Notes: generated by a model from the sequence alone, not told the origin. Counted from the first letter of the stretch, positions 9,130-19,597 are shown. The stretch is 64,000 nt of DNA from Methanoregula sp. (GCA_030694985.1 JAUYTV010000050.1:1-64000), one strand, 5' to 3'. Translations and numbers: made by a program.

Positions 9130-9315
9130 TATGCTATCATTCGTTTGGCTAACGATAAACATTTGGATGTTCAGGCGGGAACGTCTGTTCTGTCGGAGCG
9201 GAGCCGGCTCAGTCAGCACCTGAAGAATTTTGAGATTATGGGACTGGTCACAAAGACCAAGAGCGGGAAGAATGTGGTAGTGCGGTTGGCCGGACTTGGG
9301 GTGAGGTTTGTTTAA
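9130..9315 (+). pseudogene. Remnant of a winged-helix transcriptional regulator
   Basis: Between the in-frame TAG at 9127 and the TAA at 9313, the plus strand encodes the C-terminal half of a winged helix. SERSRLSQHLKNFE reads as the recognition helix, MGLVTKTKSGKNVVV as the wing, and VRLAGLGVRFV as the end. This resembles MarR/ArsR-like regulators. No ATG is present; a TTG at 9145 would give only 56 residues and omit the first helices. It is therefore probably a decayed or truncated regulator gene, though a short functional protein cannot be excluded. It lies in the 366-base gap upstream of the cysteine-repeat gene. Confidence 0.45.
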
Positions 9316-9477
9316 CCGGGATTTTTTTCTGACTATCCAGCGACCCCAAAGCAGCCCCAAAAATTTTCCTACAAAAAAACTCACGGCACGATACGAATAA
9401 TTATCCGTGTGCCGGCATATTATCATTCATGACAGTCATTCCCGTCAACACTGCCAGACCTCTGGAGGCGAACTAAT

Positions 9478-9993
9478 ATGCAGGATAGATCGCATTCGTC
9501 CAATGTGCCGTTCCGGCACCTTTCCTTAATCGTACGGACACTCGTTCTGGTACTTGTCAGCCTTGCAGTGCTGAGCGGAGGCGCTCTTGCTCACCCTCCA
9601 TCCGATGTAACAATGACCTATGACCAGAATACCGGCGATCTTATTGTCACCATCCCCCACCAGGTTGATGATCCTAAAACGCATTACGTGAAACAGGTGA
9701 CGGTGAAGCAGGGAGATACCGTGCTCATCGATAAGTCCTACACCGGCCAACCTGACCGATCATCATTCACCTACCGGTACAATCTTCCCCAGCTCAAAGC
9801 TAGCAGCGGGGAGATACGGGTTGATGCGCAGTGCAACCTGTTTGGTTCACGGTCCGGCACTCTCCCCCTGGGTCCGAACCCTGCTAATACAGCCAGCGCA
9901 TCACCCGCAGCTCCGGCACCCACCAAATCCCCGGTTGGAGTCTTAATCACACTCGTAGCAATCGGGTTTGTTGCTCGAAAGATCCTGAGATAG
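9478..9993 (+). CDS. Exported single-domain surface protein with C-terminal anchor
   Basis: A long signal peptide (hydrophobic about residues 18-36, ending ALA) precedes HPPSDVTMTYD, the start of a small beta-sandwich-like domain of about 90 residues. The domain runs through IPHQVDDPKTHYVKQV. Secreted proteins starting HPP with a HYVKxV strand recur in methanogens and delta-proteobacteria, sometimes next to redox proteins, but no function is known to me. The C-terminus has an Ala/Pro linker with PTKSPV, a transmembrane helix and a basic end. GGAGGC lies upstream of ATG 9478. Confidence 0.72.
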   Translation: MQDRSHSSNVPFRHLSLIVRTLVLVLVSLAVLSGGALAHPPSDVTMTYDQNTGDLIVTIPHQVDDPKTHYVKQVTVKQGDTVLIDKSYTGQPDRSSFTYRYNLPQLKASSGEIRVDAQCNLFGSRSGTLPLGPNPANTASASPAAPAPTKSPVGVLITLVAIGFVARKILR

Positions 9994-10113
9994 GCTGACA
10001 AAGCCGGCAGGATCATCTCCATTTTCTTAACTTCCCTGCATACCCGGCCCGGCACGATCACAACCTTATCATAGATCCGCCCCGAACCAAGATGCATAGA
10101 AAAACGGTGTGCT

Positions 10114-10953
10114 ATGGTTCGTGTCGGAGTTCATGTTTCAATCGCAGGCTCGCTTGATCTCGCGGTGGATCGCGCAAAGGATGCAGGCTGCGATGTCTTC
10201 CAGCAGTTCTCAAAAAATCCCCGGGGCTGGGCATACAAGCCACTATCGGATGAGGATTGTGATAACTACCGGGCAAAGATCAAGGCAACCGGCATCATCC
10301 CCGTTGATCACATGCCCTACCTTCCGAACCTTGCTTCGCCTAAACCGGAGATCTATGAAAAATCCGTACCGGCACTTGCAGCAGAACTTGACCGGTGCGG
10401 TACGTTGGGCATCCCCTATCTTGTGACGCATCTCGGCCACCATCTCGGTGATGGGATAGCGGGAGGCCGGGCGCGGGTCATCAGGGCGATCAACACCGCC
10501 ATTGACGGATCGGATAATCCCGTGATGCTGCTCCTTGAGAACACTGCCGGGGAGAAGAACAGCGTTGGCAGCAGTTTCGAGCACATACGGGGAATCATGG
10601 ACGGGCTGGATGCACCAGAGCGGATCGGTATCTGCTTTGACACCTGCCATGCGTTTGCGGCAGGGTACGAACTGAGGACGGAGGAGGGGATTGCAGACAC
10701 TCTTGCACAGTTCGATGAACAGGTGGGAATCAGGAACTTAAAAGTCGTTCACTTAAACGATACGAAAGCCGATAAGGGAAGCGGACTTGACCGGCATGAG
10801 CATATCGGTATGGGCTTCATTGGTGAGAACGGGTTCCGGCGCATACTCCATCATCCGGCTTTTAAGGATCTGCCACTGGTCTGCGAGACTCCTGTTGATG
10901 ATCGCAGGGACGATCGCCGGAATATTGCCAAAGTAAGGGAACTGGCCTTGTAA
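10114..10953 (+). CDS. nfo: Endonuclease IV (AP endonuclease)
   Basis: At 279 residues this matches endonuclease IV, which cleaves DNA 5' to abasic sites in base-excision repair. The Zn-binding landmarks are present: GVHVSIAG at the start, an LVTHLGHH strand, LLLENTAG, the signature ICFDTCHAFAAGY, and the VVHLNDTKADKGSGLDRHEHIG block. The TIM barrel is complete. It is followed 121 bases later by endA with no overlap. An OGG1 glycosylase at 18.7 kb could supply its abasic-site substrates. Confidence 0.95.
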   Translation: MVRVGVHVSIAGSLDLAVDRAKDAGCDVFQQFSKNPRGWAYKPLSDEDCDNYRAKIKATGIIPVDHMPYLPNLASPKPEIYEKSVPALAAELDRCGTLGIPYLVTHLGHHLGDGIAGGRARVIRAINTAIDGSDNPVMLLLENTAGEKNSVGSSFEHIRGIMDGLDAPERIGICFDTCHAFAAGYELRTEEGIADTLAQFDEQVGIRNLKVVHLNDTKADKGSGLDRHEHIGMGFIGENGFRRILHHPAFKDLPLVCETPVDDRRDDRRNIAKVRELAL

Positions 10954-11074
10954 ACTTCTCTATCTTTTCTTTTCTAGCAATCCTGCTCTTGCAATCACGG
11001 CCCGGAGATTCTGCGATAAATACGGGGCTTTTTTTGAGTGCTCTTATTATCACCTAAATACAATATATCCGGCA

Positions 11075-12085
11075 GTGAAGGCAACATTTGACGGCACTGT
11101 GGTGCGGATGGGAAAAGACGGTCGTGTGCTCTACGAGCAGAGCGGATACGGGCGCCTTGAAAAAGAAGGCGTGAAACTTGCCCCACAAGAGGCGCTCTAT
11201 CTCATCCACCGCCAGAAGATCACTTTGGACGGTTATACGTTCGATACCCTGTTTTCAGAGTTTGCCCGCGAACGCAATTTCCTCCGGAGTTTTTTAGTGT
11301 ACCGTGATCTCCGTGAACGGGGGTATGTAGTGCAGACAGGCCCGCACGATTTCAGGGTATTCCGTCGCGGTGAGAAACCCGGTACCGGTGAATCCCTCTA
11401 TTTAGTCCGTGTGCTATCAGAACGCGATCCCATCCGGTTTACCAAGCTGATCGAAGAGGTGGTCGCCTCCCGCAACATGCGCAAACAGTACGTGCTTGCG
11501 GTTGTCGATGACGAAGAAGAACTTACCTATTATGAGATCAAGCTGCAGGTACTGGCAGATGCCAGCATTCCCTTAACACCCCTAGCAAAACTTGAAGCGG
11601 TTCTTATCGGAAAATCTGCTATGGTCCGGATCAGTCCCCCGTCCGATCTCGAAGTAGCGGGTTTTGGCAAACGCCTTGATGATGAACGGCTCATGCTCTC
11701 TCCGGTTGAACTGCTCTATCTCATGGGAAACGGTATTATTAAGCTTCTGAAAGGAGATGTTGCGGTCAGCACCACAGAGTTTTTTGAACTGGCCAGTGAG
11801 AACGATTCGGAACTGGCAGAGAAGGACAAGGTATACACAGAACTCCGTTCGCACGATTATACTCCCCGGACCGGTTACAAGTTCGGCCACCACTTCCGGG
11901 TCTACTGCGGCAAGAACGTGCATTCCGATCTGCTGGTACATGCGGTGGAAAAAGATGCAGCCCTGCCTATGAGCGCAATCTCGCGCTCGGTCCGGATGGC
12001 GCACAGTGTCAAAAAGAAGATGTTGTTTGGCGCTGTACATACTAACGGAATTCAGTTCGTGGAATTTGCACGAATCAAACTGTGA
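11075..12085 (+). CDS. endA: tRNA-splicing endonuclease
   Basis: This 336-residue protein is the two-repeat form of archaeal EndA, which works as a homodimer on the bulge-helix-bulge of pre-tRNA introns. The N-terminal repeat is the degenerate structural copy. The C-terminal repeat retains the expected active-site order: Tyr in GYKFGHHFRVY, His in NVHSDLLVH, and Lys in HSVKKKMLFG. Translation starts at GTG 11075. Ten bases after its stop trpS begins, so the two are probably one operon with pheST. Confidence 0.93.
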   Translation: MKATFDGTVVRMGKDGRVLYEQSGYGRLEKEGVKLAPQEALYLIHRQKITLDGYTFDTLFSEFARERNFLRSFLVYRDLRERGYVVQTGPHDFRVFRRGEKPGTGESLYLVRVLSERDPIRFTKLIEEVVASRNMRKQYVLAVVDDEEELTYYEIKLQVLADASIPLTPLAKLEAVLIGKSAMVRISPPSDLEVAGFGKRLDDERLMLSPVELLYLMGNGIIKLLKGDVAVSTTEFFELASENDSELAEKDKVYTELRSHDYTPRTGYKFGHHFRVYCGKNVHSDLLVHAVEKDAALPMSAISRSVRMAHSVKKKMLFGAVHTNGIQFVEFARIKL

Positions 12086-12094
12086 GCACCTTTC

Positions 12095-13351
12095 ATGCAA
12101 GAATCGCCGATAAATCCCTGGTCAAGTACACCGTCGCTCGATATTGAGAAAACATTTGCCGATTTTGGTATTGATCCGATCGCCCCCATACTTTCCGAGC
12201 TACCCTCCGTCCCGTATTTTATGCGGCGGAATATTGTTGTCGGCCACCGGGACTACCGCCCGATAGCAAGTGCGATCCGCAACCGCACGCCTTTTCATAT
12301 TCTCACCGGGTTCATGCCGAGCGGCCACCCGCATCTCGGTCACCTGATGGTGATGAAGGAAGTGGTCTGGCACGTAGAGCAGGGGGGTAACGGGTACATA
12401 ACCATTGCCGACCGGGAGGCTCACGCGGTCCGGGGACTTTCATGGGAGAAGTGCAACGAGTACGGGAAAGAGTATCTTGCCTGCCTGTACGCGCTCGGGT
12501 TTGAGGGCACCACGTATTTCCAGAGTAAAAATAATCGGCTCAAGGATCTAGCGTTTGAGGCGGCAACGAAGGTGAACTTCTCGGAACTCGCCGCAATTTA
12601 TGGATTCGGTGCCGACACTGACCTTGCCCATGCGGACAGCGTGATTACGCAGGTGGCCGATATCCTGTATCCCCAGATTGACCGGGAACCAGCACCTACT
12701 CTTGTGCCAGTCGGAGTCGACCAGGACCCGCATATCCGGCTCACCCGCGGGATTGCTCACAAGATGCGGATGTTCACCGTAGAAGAGCGCGACGGTTACA
12801 TCAGTGTCCGGTCCAAGAATGCTTCGGAAGCAGCGCTCGATGCGGTGAAAAAAGTGTTCCCGCACGCAAAAAAATACGAAGGCCACGTGGATATCAAAGG
12901 TGCGCAGTGCGCTGACGTAAGTGCGAAAGTTCGTGAGATAGAACGGGCGCACGGTGGTTTTGCGTTTTACTCTCCATCATCCACCTATCATATCTTTATG
13001 CCGGGACTCACGGGCGGCAAGATGTCGAGCAGTATCCCTGAGAGCATCATCTCGTTCTACGAGCCCGAAGCGGTTGTGAGAAAGAAAGTGATGAGCGGGA
13101 TCACGGGTGGACGGGTGACATTAGAAGAGCAGAAGCGGCTCGGCGGTGAGCCGGACAAATGCTCGCTCTACCTGCTCAACCTCTTCCACATGGTAACCGA
13201 TGATACGGAACTATCAGAAATCCGGAGGAAATGCACGGCTGGCGAGATCACCTGCGGGCAGTGCAAGAAGGAGACAGCCGAGCGGGTAGTGGCGTTCCTT
13301 TACGACTTTAAGGATAAGATGGACGCAGCTTCAGACAGGATTGAGGTGTGA
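12095..13351 (+). CDS. trpS: Tryptophanyl-tRNA synthetase
   Basis: A class I synthetase of 418 residues, the archaeal/eukaryotic length. The HIGH-like element is SGHPHLGH in the first quarter, and the KMSKS loop appears as GGKMSSS. Between them lie VGVDQDPHIRLTRGIAH and the tryptophan-pocket region typical of archaeal TrpRS. It charges tRNA-Trp in the cytoplasm. The stop codon abuts the next gene: pheS starts two bases after it, which implies coupled translation. Confidence 0.95.
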   Translation: MQESPINPWSSTPSLDIEKTFADFGIDPIAPILSELPSVPYFMRRNIVVGHRDYRPIASAIRNRTPFHILTGFMPSGHPHLGHLMVMKEVVWHVEQGGNGYITIADREAHAVRGLSWEKCNEYGKEYLACLYALGFEGTTYFQSKNNRLKDLAFEAATKVNFSELAAIYGFGADTDLAHADSVITQVADILYPQIDREPAPTLVPVGVDQDPHIRLTRGIAHKMRMFTVEERDGYISVRSKNASEAALDAVKKVFPHAKKYEGHVDIKGAQCADVSAKVREIERAHGGFAFYSPSSTYHIFMPGLTGGKMSSSIPESIISFYEPEAVVRKKVMSGITGGRVTLEEQKRLGGEPDKCSLYLLNLFHMVTDDTELSEIRRKCTAGEITCGQCKKETAERVVAFLYDFKDKMDAASDRIEV

Positions 13352-13352
13352 G

Positions 13353-14795
13353 ATGGCGGAACTGACGCAGAACGAGAAACGGTTGCTTGCAATACTTGAG
13401 AAGGAGAAGAAGGCAGATGCCCCCCATCTCGCGAACCTGCTGGATGCGACGCCTGAAGCAGTGGTGCAGTGGGCGCACCTCGCCGGGGACAAGGGGCTTG
13501 CCACTGTTGAGAGGGTGGTAGTAAAGGAGTTTGTATACACGGATGAGGGGAAGGCATATGCTCAGAACGGTCTACCCGAAACGCAGCTCCTCCGGTTTAT
13601 TCTGCCGGGAACCACGCTTGCCGATCTCCAGAAGCACGAGGCGTTTAAGATCGGTTTTGGCCAACTGAGAAAGAAGGGGCTCGTGAAAGTCGAGGGTACC
13701 TCTGTTACAAAAACCGCAGGTGCGTCTACAGATGCAGATGAAGCCGCCATCAGGAACCCGTCTGATGCAGATCCGAAAACAAAAGAACTCATCAAGCGCG
13801 GTATTTTACTGGAATCAGAAACCGTCAGGTACGCAATTGCCATTACTCCTGCCGGGCTTGCGCTCGTCAAACAAGGTCTCGACCTCCGTGGGGAAACGGG
13901 CACCCTCACCCGCGACCAGATCATTTCAGGCGAATGGAAGAATGCCAACTTCCGAAAGTACGATGTGAGCAAACTCCCGAAGAAAGCGTACCCCGGAAAG
14001 ATTCACCCGTACCAGCGGATCATCGCAGAGATGCGTGAGATCCTGCTCGAGATGGGATTTACCGAACTCTACGGCGGGATTGTCCAGCAATCCTACTGGA
14101 ACTTCGACGCGCTTTTCCAGCCGCAGGACCACCCGGCCCGCGAGATGCAGGATACGTTCTATCTCAGAGAGACCCTCCCGCTCCCGAAAGGTTACGAGAA
14201 GGTGAAAGCGATGCACGAGTGCGGCGGCGAGACCTCCTCCACCGGCTGGGGCGGAGTCTGGAAGGAGGAAAAGGCCGAGCAGTGCGTGCTCCGGACCCAC
14301 ACCACGAGTGTCTCTATCCAGTACCTTGCCAGTAACCCGAACCCCCCCGTAAAGGCGTTCTGCATCGGGAGGGTCTACCGGCGTGAGACGATCGACACCA
14401 CCCATCTTGCCGAGTTCGAACAGCTCGAAGGGATTGTGATGGACGAGGGTGTCACGTTTGGGAACCTGCTCGGGATCCTCCGCGAGTTCTACCACCGCAT
14501 GGGCTTTGAAGGCGTGCGGTTCAAACCCTCGTACTACCCGTACACCGAGCCGAGCCTTGACGCTGAAGTTTATGTTGAGGGCATCGGCTGGATCGAGATG
14601 GGAGGTGCCGGCATCTTCCGCGAGGAAGTCACTGCCCCGCTCGGGATCAATTACCCTGTCCTTGCATGGGGTCTTGGCGTGAGCCGGATTGCGATGCTCC
14701 GCCTTGGTCTTAAGGATCTCCGCTACCTGCATAAGAGCGATGTGGCGTTCCTCCGCGAAACACCGGCTTTGCGCCACACAAAGGGAGGTATCTGA
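13353..14795 (+). CDS. pheS: Phenylalanyl-tRNA synthetase alpha subunit
   Basis: This is the 480-residue archaeal alpha chain, with N-terminal winged-helix domains (beginning [13 protein letters not shown]) and a class II catalytic core. Core landmarks are [29 protein letters not shown], an IGRVYRRE motif 2, and the motif 3-like [16 protein letters not shown] 13353 follows GAGGTGTGAG, better supported than an upstream TTG at 13341. The stop overlaps the leader of pheT by one base spacing, giving the conserved trpS-pheS-pheT arrangement. Confidence 0.96.
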   Translation: MAELTQNEKRLLAILEKEKKADAPHLANLLDATPEAVVQWAHLAGDKGLATVERVVVKEFVYTDEGKAYAQNGLPETQLLRFILPGTTLADLQKHEAFKIGFGQLRKKGLVKVEGTSVTKTAGASTDADEAAIRNPSDADPKTKELIKRGILLESETVRYAIAITPAGLALVKQGLDLRGETGTLTRDQIISGEWKNANFRKYDVSKLPKKAYPGKIHPYQRIIAEMREILLEMGFTELYGGIVQQSYWNFDALFQPQDHPAREMQDTFYLRETLPLPKGYEKVKAMHECGGETSSTGWGGVWKEEKAEQCVLRTHTTSVSIQYLASNPNPPVKAFCIGRVYRRETIDTTHLAEFEQLEGIVMDEGVTFGNLLGILREFYHRMGFEGVRFKPSYYPYTEPSLDAEVYVEGIGWIEMGGAGIFREEVTAPLGINYPVLAWGLGVSRIAMLRLGLKDLRYLHKSDVAFLRETPALRHTKGGI

Positions 14796-14796
14796 A

Positions 14797-16425
14797 ATGG
14801 CAGTCATCACTCTCCCTTACAAGTACCTTGAGCGACTCACCCGCACCGACAAAAAAACTATCCTCGACAAGGTTGCCTTTATCGGCTCAGATGTGGAGCG
14901 GATCGAAGAAGATCATGCAGACGTGGAGTTCTTCCCGGATCGCCCCGATCTTTTCTCTCCTGAAGGCGTAGCGCGGGCCATGCGGGGCTATCTCGGGATC
15001 GAGACCGGGCTGTCTGTGTACCCGGTGAAGCCATCGGGTATCTCGTTCACTGTCGATCCTGCACTTGCAAATATCCGCCCGGTGCTCGGGGCTGCGGTCA
15101 TCCGCGGGGTCTCGTTCGATGACGAGTCAATACAGAGCATCATGTCCCTGCAGGAGTCACTCCACTGGGCGGTTGGCAGGGGCAGGAGCAAAGTAGCGAT
15201 TGGCATCCACGACCTCGACACGGTCAAACCCCCGTTCCATTACATTGCCTCGCCGAGAAGCCGGAAGTTCATCCCGCTTGACTACACCGAGTCGATGACC
15301 ATGGATGAGATCCTTAATAAGCATCCGAAGGGAAGGGACTATGCAAAGATCGTAAAAGACTTCCCGCTCTTCCCGTTGATCGTGGACAAGGATGACCATG
15401 TCCTCTCGTTTCCCCCGATCATCAATGGTGAGCGGACGCGGGTGACTCTCGATACGAAAAATATCCTTCTCGATACGACCGGCACCGACAAGCGGGCCGT
15501 CGGCGTTGCGGTCAATATTATCTGCACCGCGATGGCTGAGGCAGGAGCAACTATCGAGAGCGTTGAGATCGGCGGCGTGGAGACTCCGACCCTTGCCCCG
15601 GCAGAGCGGACCGTTAGTGTGAATGAGTGCTCCCGGCTCCTTGGCATTGAACTGACCGCATCATCGATGGCAGACCTTCTCCGGAAGATGCGGTTTGGTG
15701 CTGAACCCGCGGGTGCAGATAAGTTGAAGGTGAAAGTGCCCTGTTACCGGGCCGACATCATGCATGACTGGGACCTCTTTGAGGATGTGGCGATTGCATA
15801 CGGTTACGATAAGATAATGGATTTGGCTCCAAAAACCTTCACTGTGGGAAAACCCCATCCTGTGCAGGTCAATGCGGCCCTTGCCCGTGAAGCGTTCTGC
15901 GGGTTGGGTTATCTCGAAGTGATGCCGTTTACACTCACAAGCGAGGACGTGCTCTACAAAAAGATGCAGCGGGAGGAGAAGAACGGTGTACTCCACGTAA
16001 TGCATCCGATCAGCATCGAGAACACGGTGGTCAGGACCGAACTCCTTCCCCTGCTTCTCGAATTTTTAACCCTGAACCGGCACCGTGAACTTCCCCAGCG
16101 TCTCTTCACAGTGGGAGACGTGGTGGACTCCTGCCTCACCTACCAGCAGGCAGCCGGGGTAAGCACCCATCCGGACGCGGACTTCTCGGAGGCCTATGTA
16201 TCAGCTGATGCGGTTCTCCACGAACTCTCCATTGATTATACCGTGAAGGAATCAGCCGACATGGCATTCATCGAAGGGCGCCGTGGAGACATCATCGTGG
16301 CCGGAAAAAAGATTGGTGTCTTTGGCGAGATCCATCCCTCTGTGTTAAACGCGTTTGAACTCGAGCACTCCGTTGCTGCGTTCGAGTTCGATCTCAGAGC
16401 CGTACCGGGATATCCCGTGCTCTGA
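14797..16425 (+). CDS. pheT: Phenylalanyl-tRNA synthetase beta subunit
   Basis: A 542-residue archaeal-type beta chain. The N-terminal part holds the B3/B4 editing-like domain ([18 protein letters not shown]), then B5 tandem helix-turn-helix (beginning [17 protein letters not shown]) and a catalytic-like C-terminal domain ([12 protein letters not shown]). It forms the alpha2-beta2 enzyme with PheS. Start ATG 14797 lies one base after the pheS stop. Its 3' end overlaps the convergent hisF gene by 32 bases, so antisense transcripts are likely at that junction. Confidence 0.96.
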   Translation: MAVITLPYKYLERLTRTDKKTILDKVAFIGSDVERIEEDHADVEFFPDRPDLFSPEGVARAMRGYLGIETGLSVYPVKPSGISFTVDPALANIRPVLGAAVIRGVSFDDESIQSIMSLQESLHWAVGRGRSKVAIGIHDLDTVKPPFHYIASPRSRKFIPLDYTESMTMDEILNKHPKGRDYAKIVKDFPLFPLIVDKDDHVLSFPPIINGERTRVTLDTKNILLDTTGTDKRAVGVAVNIICTAMAEAGATIESVEIGGVETPTLAPAERTVSVNECSRLLGIELTASSMADLLRKMRFGAEPAGADKLKVKVPCYRADIMHDWDLFEDVAIAYGYDKIMDLAPKTFTVGKPHPVQVNAALAREAFCGLGYLEVMPFTLTSEDVLYKKMQREEKNGVLHVMHPISIENTVVRTELLPLLLEFLTLNRHRELPQRLFTVGDVVDSCLTYQQAAGVSTHPDADFSEAYVSADAVLHELSIDYTVKESADMAFIEGRRGDIIVAGKKIGVFGEIHPSVLNAFELEHSVAAFEFDLRAVPGYPVL

Positions 16426-17200
16426 GATACTCTTTTACATCTTTTACCGTGAACTCCCCGTAGTGAAAGACGCTTGCCGCAAGGCAGGCATCGGCCTTTC
16501 CTTTGGTAAAACCGTCATAGAAATGTTCAAGAGTACCGACACCGCCGCTAGCGATTACCGGAATGCCGGCTGCATCGGAAATAGCAGAGGTAATCGCGAT
16601 ATCAAACCCGTTCTTCGTGCCATCGGTCTCCATGCTTGTGAGCAGGATCTCTCCTGCCCCTCGCTCCTCAGCCTCTGTTGCCCACGCAACTGCATCAATT
16701 CCGGTCGGTTTACTGCCCCCGTAGATCACAACTTCGTACCAGCACTTCCTCCCGTCTTCGAGATAGACAGGTATCGCCTTCTCGTTTGGGATGAAATTCC
16801 TGCGCACGTCCATGGCAACCACGATACACTGCGTGCCAAAGGATTCTGCACCCTTTGTGATCAGGGTGGGATCGTGCACTGCGCTCGTGTTCATGCTCAC
16901 TTTATCAGCGCCGGCCCTGAGAATCTGCTGGATATCTTCTAAGGAACGGATACCGCCTCCGACCGTCAGCGGGAGGAAGAGCTGGTCTGCTGCCCGTTTG
17001 ATAAGTTCTATGATGATGCCCCGTTTTTCCTTCGATGCGGTGATATCTAAGAATACCACTTCATCAGCGCCCTGCTCATTGTACCGCTCGGAAAGCTCTA
17101 CCGGGTCTCCGGCATCTCTCAGCCCGAGAAAATTCGTACCCTTGACCACCCTGCCATCCTTGAGATCGAGGCAGGGGATGATCCGCCGTGTGAGCACCAT
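16394..17200 (-). CDS. hisF: Imidazole glycerol phosphate synthase cyclase subunit
   Basis: The protein is a complete (beta-alpha)8 barrel of 268 residues. The catalytic Asp is in [16 protein letters not shown], and the second in [15 protein letters not shown]. The phosphate-binding loops TVGGGIRS and IASGGVG are conserved. HisF turns PRFAR plus ammonia from HisH into IGP and AICAR in histidine biosynthesis. AAAGGTG upstream favours ATG 17200 over a GTG at 17209. No other his gene is in the window, so the pathway is scattered. Confidence 0.96.
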   Translation of the reverse strand: MVLTRRIIPCLDLKDGRVVKGTNFLGLRDAGDPVELSERYNEQGADEVVFLDITASKEKRGIIIELIKRAADQLFLPLTVGGGIRSLEDIQQILRAGADKVSMNTSAVHDPTLITKGAESFGTQCIVVAMDVRRNFIPNEKAIPVYLEDGRKCWYEVVIYGGSKPTGIDAVAWATEAEERGAGEILLTSMETDGTKNGFDIAITSAISDAAGIPVIASGGVGTLEHFYDGFTKGKADACLAASVFHYGEFTVKDVKEYLRARDIPVRL

Positions 17201-17346
17201 TGGATACACCTTTGTTGGCGGATACTATTCTACGTTTCCACTCCGTTTGCCGCTCACGGAGTTTTTATGTAACTTGCCGTGCCTATTCATAGGGTAGTCA
17301 TTATCCGGGCGGGCCTGTTATACGGCCTTCCCATACGAGGATGTTC

Positions 17347-18573
17347 ATGAGCTCAGGAAAGCTGAAGATCGAATGGGCAGCGCAGTACATGCCGGTGCTC
17401 GCAGCCATAAAAAAACAGTTTGTCAAGGAAAAACCGTTTGCAGGAATGACAATCGGCATGGCGCTCCATGTCGAGGCCAAGACTGCTAACCTCGTCTCAA
17501 CGCTCGCTGCGGGCGGGGCGGTCGTGCATATCACGGGATGTAACCCGCTCTCCACGCAGGATGATGTGGCAGAGGCATTGAACTCGGTTAAAAATGTTCA
17601 CTGTTATGCAAAGCGCGCCTGTTCTGTGGAGGAATACTATGCCGCAATTGATCTCGTGCTGGATGCAAAACCGGTCATCACGATTGACGATGGTATGGAC
17701 CTGATCCACTACATCCACACCAAGCGCCGTAATCTCATAAAAACCATCATCGGCGGCTGCGAAGAGACAACTACGGGTATCCACCGACTTCGGGCCATGG
17801 CAGCAGAAGGAAAACTCGAGTTTCCAGTCGTTGCGGTGAATGATACGCCCATGAAGCGGTTCTTTGACAATGTGCATGGGACCGGAGAGAGTGCGCTCAC
17901 TTCGATCATGATCACGACCAACACCCTTATCGCCGGCAAGTATGTTGTTGTTGCAGGTTACGGGTACTGCGGGAGGGGTCTTGCAAAGAAGGCGCACGGG
18001 CTTGGGGCCAAGGTTATTGTCACCGAGATTGATTCCCGCAGGGCACTTGAAGCGCACATGGACGGCTATATGGTCATGACCATGGACGAGGCAGCAGCAC
18101 TCGGGGACATCTTCATTACCACAACCGGTAACGTGGCCGTGATCAACCAGCGGCACTTTAAAAAACTCAAAGATGGTGCGATCCTTTCCAATGCCGGCCA
18201 TTTCAATGTCGAGATCGATATCGAATGGCTCCACAAGAACGCAGACAAGGTCATCCAGCGCGAAGGTATCGAGACGTTCATGCTCAAAGGAAAAGCGGTC
18301 CACGTGCTTGCCGAGGGCAGGCTTGTCAACCTTGCAACACCAAAAGGCATGGGCCACCCGATTGAAGTCATGGACTTAAGTTTTGCACTTCAGGCGCTCT
18401 GCACCCAGTACATTGCCAAAAACGGCAAAAAACTTAAAGGGGGAGTATACGAAGTACCGACGGAGATCGATGAGCAGGTTGCAAACCTCAAGCTCTCCTC
18501 GCTCGGGCTCTCAATCGATGAGCAGTCAAAAGAGCAGAAAAAATACCAGTGCAGCTGGGATATAGGGACATAA
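17347..18573 (+). CDS. ahcY: S-adenosylhomocysteine hydrolase
   Basis: The 408-residue sequence has the NAD-binding glycine motif VAGYGYCGRGLAKKA and the catalytic regions GCEETTTGIHR and AVNDTPMKRFFDN of the enzyme that splits S-adenosylhomocysteine to homocysteine and adenosine. It lacks the extra bacterial-type insertion, as expected for archaeal members. GAGG placed six bases before ATG 17347 favours this start over ATG 17341. Several methanogen homologues prefer S-inosylhomocysteine; sequence alone cannot decide the substrate here. Confidence 0.93.
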   Translation: MSSGKLKIEWAAQYMPVLAAIKKQFVKEKPFAGMTIGMALHVEAKTANLVSTLAAGGAVVHITGCNPLSTQDDVAEALNSVKNVHCYAKRACSVEEYYAAIDLVLDAKPVITIDDGMDLIHYIHTKRRNLIKTIIGGCEETTTGIHRLRAMAAEGKLEFPVVAVNDTPMKRFFDNVHGTGESALTSIMITTNTLIAGKYVVVAGYGYCGRGLAKKAHGLGAKVIVTEIDSRRALEAHMDGYMVMTMDEAAALGDIFITTTGNVAVINQRHFKKLKDGAILSNAGHFNVEIDIEWLHKNADKVIQREGIETFMLKGKAVHVLAEGRLVNLATPKGMGHPIEVMDLSFALQALCTQYIAKNGKKLKGGVYEVPTEIDEQVANLKLSSLGLSIDEQSKEQKKYQCSWDIGT

Positions 18574-18584
18574 GTTCTCTTTTT

Positions 18585-18591
18585 TTAAAGA
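18585..18591 (+). terminator. T-tract terminator after ahcY
   Basis: A TCTC followed by seven T lies about 12 bases after the ahcY stop. The 175-base gap to the convergent OGG1 gene also holds a nine-base T run near 18658-18667. No gene is apparent in it. Confidence 0.4.
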
Positions 18592-18748
18592 AGAAATGAT
18601 TAAGAGGGCTCATCTCTCTCATAGGAAATACTCCTGCCACAGATAAGATGCTTGTTCTTTTTTTTTCTGCGTTTTTAAGCATAAACCGAATCAGGCGAAG
18701 CAGGGGTGCTCATACTACCCTTCAAGCCCGTTATCGCTACAGGAGTGT

Positions 18749-19597
18749 TCACCCTTCCCTCGCCGCATACAAATACTCCTGCGCATACCCGCAGTATTCC
18801 CCGAAATGCTCCCGGGCAAACTGCCGGATCGTATCGTAATCCCGGTTGGTGAGACCCGCTTCCAGATCCAGGGTTTTGATATAATTCTGCTGCATGATTC
18901 GCCGTATCCAGACATCGACCGGGAACGCTTCGTACTTCTGGAATGCAAAAAGCAGGATGCAGTCGGCAGCTTTAGGGCCTACACCGTGCAGTTTCATTAA
19001 TTCTTTGCGGGCATCCTCGTACGGGAGCCTGTGGATCGTCTCTTCCCATTGTTTCTCTTCAGTAACTGAACACGAAGAACGAAAAACATAAGGCTGGCGA
19101 TAACCCAGACGGCACACAGTCAGACCATCAAGCCCCCCGCAGGAGATGGGGGAGGGATCGGGAAATGTGTAATACGTCTTTTCTTCAAATTCGATCGCTT
19201 TTCCGAACTGCTCCGCGATGGATGCAATCCTGCGACGGATCGTAGGAATGTTGGAGTTCGTAGAGCAGATATAAGAGACCGTGCACTCCCAGGGCAGTTG
19301 CCGGACCAGACGAAGTCCGGTGCACCTGCTTATCGCTGCATGGATGAATGGGTCCTTGTCAAAGGTTTTGATTATCTTTTTCAGATCGAGATCCAGGGAA
19401 AAATAATGGAGGATGAATGCGGTCTTTGCTCCTTCAAATACCAGATTCAATCCATCCTGCCGAATCTTGATGACCCTTTCCCCGACAACACCGTACCACC
19501 ACCCATCTGCTGTCCGCTCCCAGCGGAATACCTGCCCACACGAAAGCGTCTGGTCAAGAGAGAATGGTGTGTCAGCTGAAAGGCAAATTTTTGTCAT
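18749..19597 (-). CDS. ogg: 8-oxoguanine DNA glycosylase, OGG1 family
   Basis: At 282 residues it has the N-terminal OGG domain (FSLDQTLSCGQVFRW) and a helix-hairpin-helix GPD module. The module reads MKLHGVGPKAADCILLF, with the Schiff-base Lys in GPKAAD and the catalytic Asp in FPVDVWIRRIM. This identifies the bifunctional glycosylase/lyase that removes 8-oxoguanine. The start at ATG 19597 opens directly with the first strand. It is an isolated gene between two convergent or divergent neighbours. Confidence 0.9.
   Translation of the reverse strand: MTKICLSADTPFSLDQTLSCGQVFRWERTADGWWYGVVGERVIKIRQDGLNLVFEGAKTAFILHYFSLDLDLKKIIKTFDKDPFIHAAISRCTGLRLVRQLPWECTVSYICSTNSNIPTIRRRIASIAEQFGKAIEFEEKTYYTFPDPSPISCGGLDGLTVCRLGYRQPYVFRSSCSVTEEKQWEETIHRLPYEDARKELMKLHGVGPKAADCILLFAFQKYEAFPVDVWIRRIMQQNYIKTLDLEAGLTNRDYDTIRQFAREHFGEYCGYAQEYLYAAREG

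Noticed and set aside
13926-14810. 294-codon open frame on the minus strand opposite pheS
   Set aside because: It is the antisense shadow of a GC-rich conserved gene; its protein has no family features, while pheS is unmistakable.
17497-18357. 286-codon open frame on the minus strand opposite ahcY
   Set aside because: The length comes from the codon bias of ahcY; the sequence is His/Cys/Arg-rich shadow protein with no motif or ribosome-binding site.
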